Assembly: GCA_021802165.1 (NCBI GenBank)
Contig: JAKAAU010000008.1
Location: 1-15,532, forward strand
Source: Thermoplasmata archaeon
GTDB lineage: Archaea; Thermoplasmatota; Thermoplasmata; Thermoplasmatales; Thermoplasmataceae
DNA: 15,532 nucleotides
Direction of reading: 5' to 3'
The notes under the pieces are model-generated. The model worked only from the letters and a program-made list of their open reading frames with translations. It had not been told where the DNA came from and ran no database searches. Positions 14,848 to 15,532 of the stretch are shown here, one piece after another. The position numbers and the translations under genes are program-made. Position 1 is the first letter of the stretch. Every line of letters starts with the position of its first letter.

Positions 14848-14882
14848 CCTTTAAAGAAATATATACTTTAAGGGAATTTTTT
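14848..14882 (+). terminator. Hairpin plus T-run, likely ppcA terminator
   Basis: CCTTTAAAG (14848-14856) and CTTTAAGGG (14866-14874) form a 9-base stem with one imperfect pair around a 9-base loop, followed by TTTTTT (14877-14882). It lies 40 bases after the ppcA stop and before the Nudix promoter, as a terminator should. Confidence 0.4.
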
Positions 14883-14918
14883 CGTATTTGGGTAAAGCAC
14901 ACACTGAAAAACTCTGGG

Positions 14919-14932
14919 AATATATAAATAAA
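14919..14932 (+). promoter_or_regulatory. TATA box of the Nudix gene
   Basis: AATATATAAATAAA is centred about 26 bases before the ATG at 14951, the spacing expected for a leaderless transcript and the main evidence for that start. Confidence 0.5.
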
Positions 14933-14950
14933 TCAAGCCAATATATAATA

Positions 14951-15367
14951 ATGGTACGGTATCCTAGAGTCGCTGTTGGTGGGATTATCCTGAAGGATAA
15001 TAAAATACTTCTAACACTAAGGCGTGATGAACCTGACAGATATAAGTGGGCAATACCTGGTGGAAAACTTGAATTAAACGAAACACTTGAAGATGGATTG
15101 AAACGGGAAATAAAGGAGGAACTTTCACTGGATGTTGAGGTAAATGATCTGGCAGGGATATCAGAGATTATTACGAAAGAGTTTCATTACATAATACTTG
15201 ATTATATTTGCACCCCGGTAAATTGGGATATCAAACCGGGATCAGATGCATTGAAAGCTGCCTATTTTGATATGCAAGAACTGGGAGATTCTGTCAATAA
15301 AAGCACAAGGGAATTCATTTCAAAAATGATTAATTCTGTAAAACCTGTTCATATAATAGAAAAATGA
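14951..15367 (+). CDS. Nudix hydrolase (MutT / ADP-ribose pyrophosphatase-like)
   Basis: Hydrolyses a nucleoside diphosphate linked to another group; the substrate is not evident. From the ATG at 14951 the protein is 138 residues and begins directly at the Nudix fold (VAVGGIILKDNKILLTLRR). The Nudix box runs from Gly38 to Leu60: Gly38-x5-Glu44-x7-Arg52-Glu53-Ile54-x-Glu56-Glu57-x-Ser59, with the metal-binding glutamates intact; the usual Gly near the end is Ser59. The WAIPGGKLE lead-in is typical of ADP-ribose pyrophosphatase and MutT-type members. An in-frame TTG at 14888 would add 21 residues with no Nudix character, and it lies upstream of the TATA box, so I reject it. It stands alone between ppcA and a convergent gene. 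Confidence 0.9.
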   Translation: MVRYPRVAVGGIILKDNKILLTLRRDEPDRYKWAIPGGKLELNETLEDGLKREIKEELSLDVEVNDLAGISEIITKEFHYIILDYICTPVNWDIKPGSDALKAAYFDMQELGDSVNKSTREFISKMINSVKPVHIIEK

Positions 15368-15383
15368 TTTTAATGGTATGTGT

Positions 15384-15394
15384 AAAAATATTTT
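15384..15394. terminator. Shared A/T-run terminator between convergent genes
   Basis: AAAAATATTTT lies in the 34-base gap between the Nudix stop and the convergent partial gene. It offers a T-run on both strands, four on plus and five on minus, and so could end both transcripts. Confidence 0.3.
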
Positions 15395-15401
15395 AGATTG
15401 T

Positions 15402-15532
15402 TTAGAAAGCTTTTTTAGCCCTGTTAAGAGTTTCAGCTATGCCCTTCTCCTGCTCGGAAAATGCACATAACATTGCTTCTATGTCATCGTGACCTTCTGC
15501 CTTTGCAGCATTGGCTACGTTTGTGTATTCAG
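15402..15532 (-). CDS. C-terminal fragment of a helical protein, possibly rubrerythrin/ferritin-like
   Basis: The minus strand is open from the right edge to a TAA at 15402-15404, giving 42 residues: EYTNVANAAKAEGHDDIEAM, then LCAFSEQEKGIAETLNRAKK and AF. The spacing Y-x2-(V)A-x2-A-x2-EG-x3-IEAM-x4-SEQEK resembles the second half of a rubrerythrin-type four-helix bundle (the Y-x-FA-x2-A-x2-EG-x3-IA-x6-AExEK-x-H pattern), an oxidative stress or iron protein family. The metal-binding His of that pattern is not visible; Gly30/Ile31 occupy the expected place. The stop follows soon after with no rubredoxin domain. The start and most of the protein are outside the window, so the family call is tentative; that it is coding is likely from its codon pattern and convergent placement. 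Confidence 0.55.
   Translation of the reverse strand, partial: EYTNVANAAKAEGHDDIEAMLCAFSEQEKGIAETLNRAKKAF

Noticed and set aside
14888..14950. TTG-initiated N-terminal extension of the Nudix protein
   Set aside because: It lies partly upstream of the probable transcript start and adds residues with no Nudix character.
1..15532. Mobile elements, CRISPR arrays, tRNA or rRNA genes, defence islands
   Set aside because: No transposase or integrase motifs, regular repeat-spacer pattern, or tRNA/rRNA signature sequence was seen; gaps between genes are at most about 140 bases.

Overview
The window reads as chromosomal DNA of a Thermoplasmatales-type euryarchaeon (the Thermoplasma, Ferroplasma, Picrophilus, Cuniculiplasma group; the genus cannot be decided from this sequence). 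Evidence: a wholly archaeal gene set (Rpo7/RpoE', Spt4, ribosomal proteins S24e and S27ae, GTP-dependent dephospho-CoA kinase, RPA with its associated protein, archaeal-type PEP carboxylase, CbiZ), AT-rich DNA with many ATA, AGA and AGG codons, TATA boxes about 26 bases before many first genes, and GGTGA-type Shine-Dalgarno sites before genes inside operons. A HemE start fits this group, which I recall as unusual among archaea in carrying classical haem-pathway genes.

Layout. Bases 1-1597 (minus): asparaginyl-tRNA synthetase followed by hemE with an ATGA overlap; hemE runs off the left edge. A divergent promoter separates these from a plus-strand information-processing operon at 1677-3398: rpoE', spt4, dephospho-CoA kinase (DUF359), rps24e and rps27ae, the last only 51 codons long. 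Convergent to it on the minus strand are a small zinc-finger protein (DUF2175-like), a short NfeD-like membrane protein and an unrecognised 202-residue protein, each with its own promoter-like TATA box. Further minus-strand genes are the RPA-associated protein and RPA (4905-6845) and the split glycine decarboxylase gcvPA-gcvPB (6869-9593).

Bases 9693-13150 form a corrinoid module: cbiZ (minus) diverges from a btuF-btuC-btuD ABC importer (plus). The importer would bring in cobinamide or cobalamin, and CbiZ would hydrolyse adenosylcobinamides to adenosylcobyric acid for re-assembly. The plus strand continues with an archaeal-type PEP carboxylase (13282-14808), a spacer rich in inverted repeats, and a Nudix hydrolase whose start is better placed at 14951. 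The right edge holds the C-terminal 42 codons of a minus-strand protein that may be rubrerythrin- or ferritin-like.

I see no mobile element, CRISPR array, tRNA or rRNA gene, and no convincing unknown multi-gene system. The items most worth a second look are a perfect 10-bp inverted repeat enclosing symmetrical TATA sequences between asnS and rpoE', direct repeats flanking the btuF TATA box, a nested inverted repeat just after the PEP carboxylase stop, the heavily sequon-loaded BtuF, and the unrecognised 202-residue protein.
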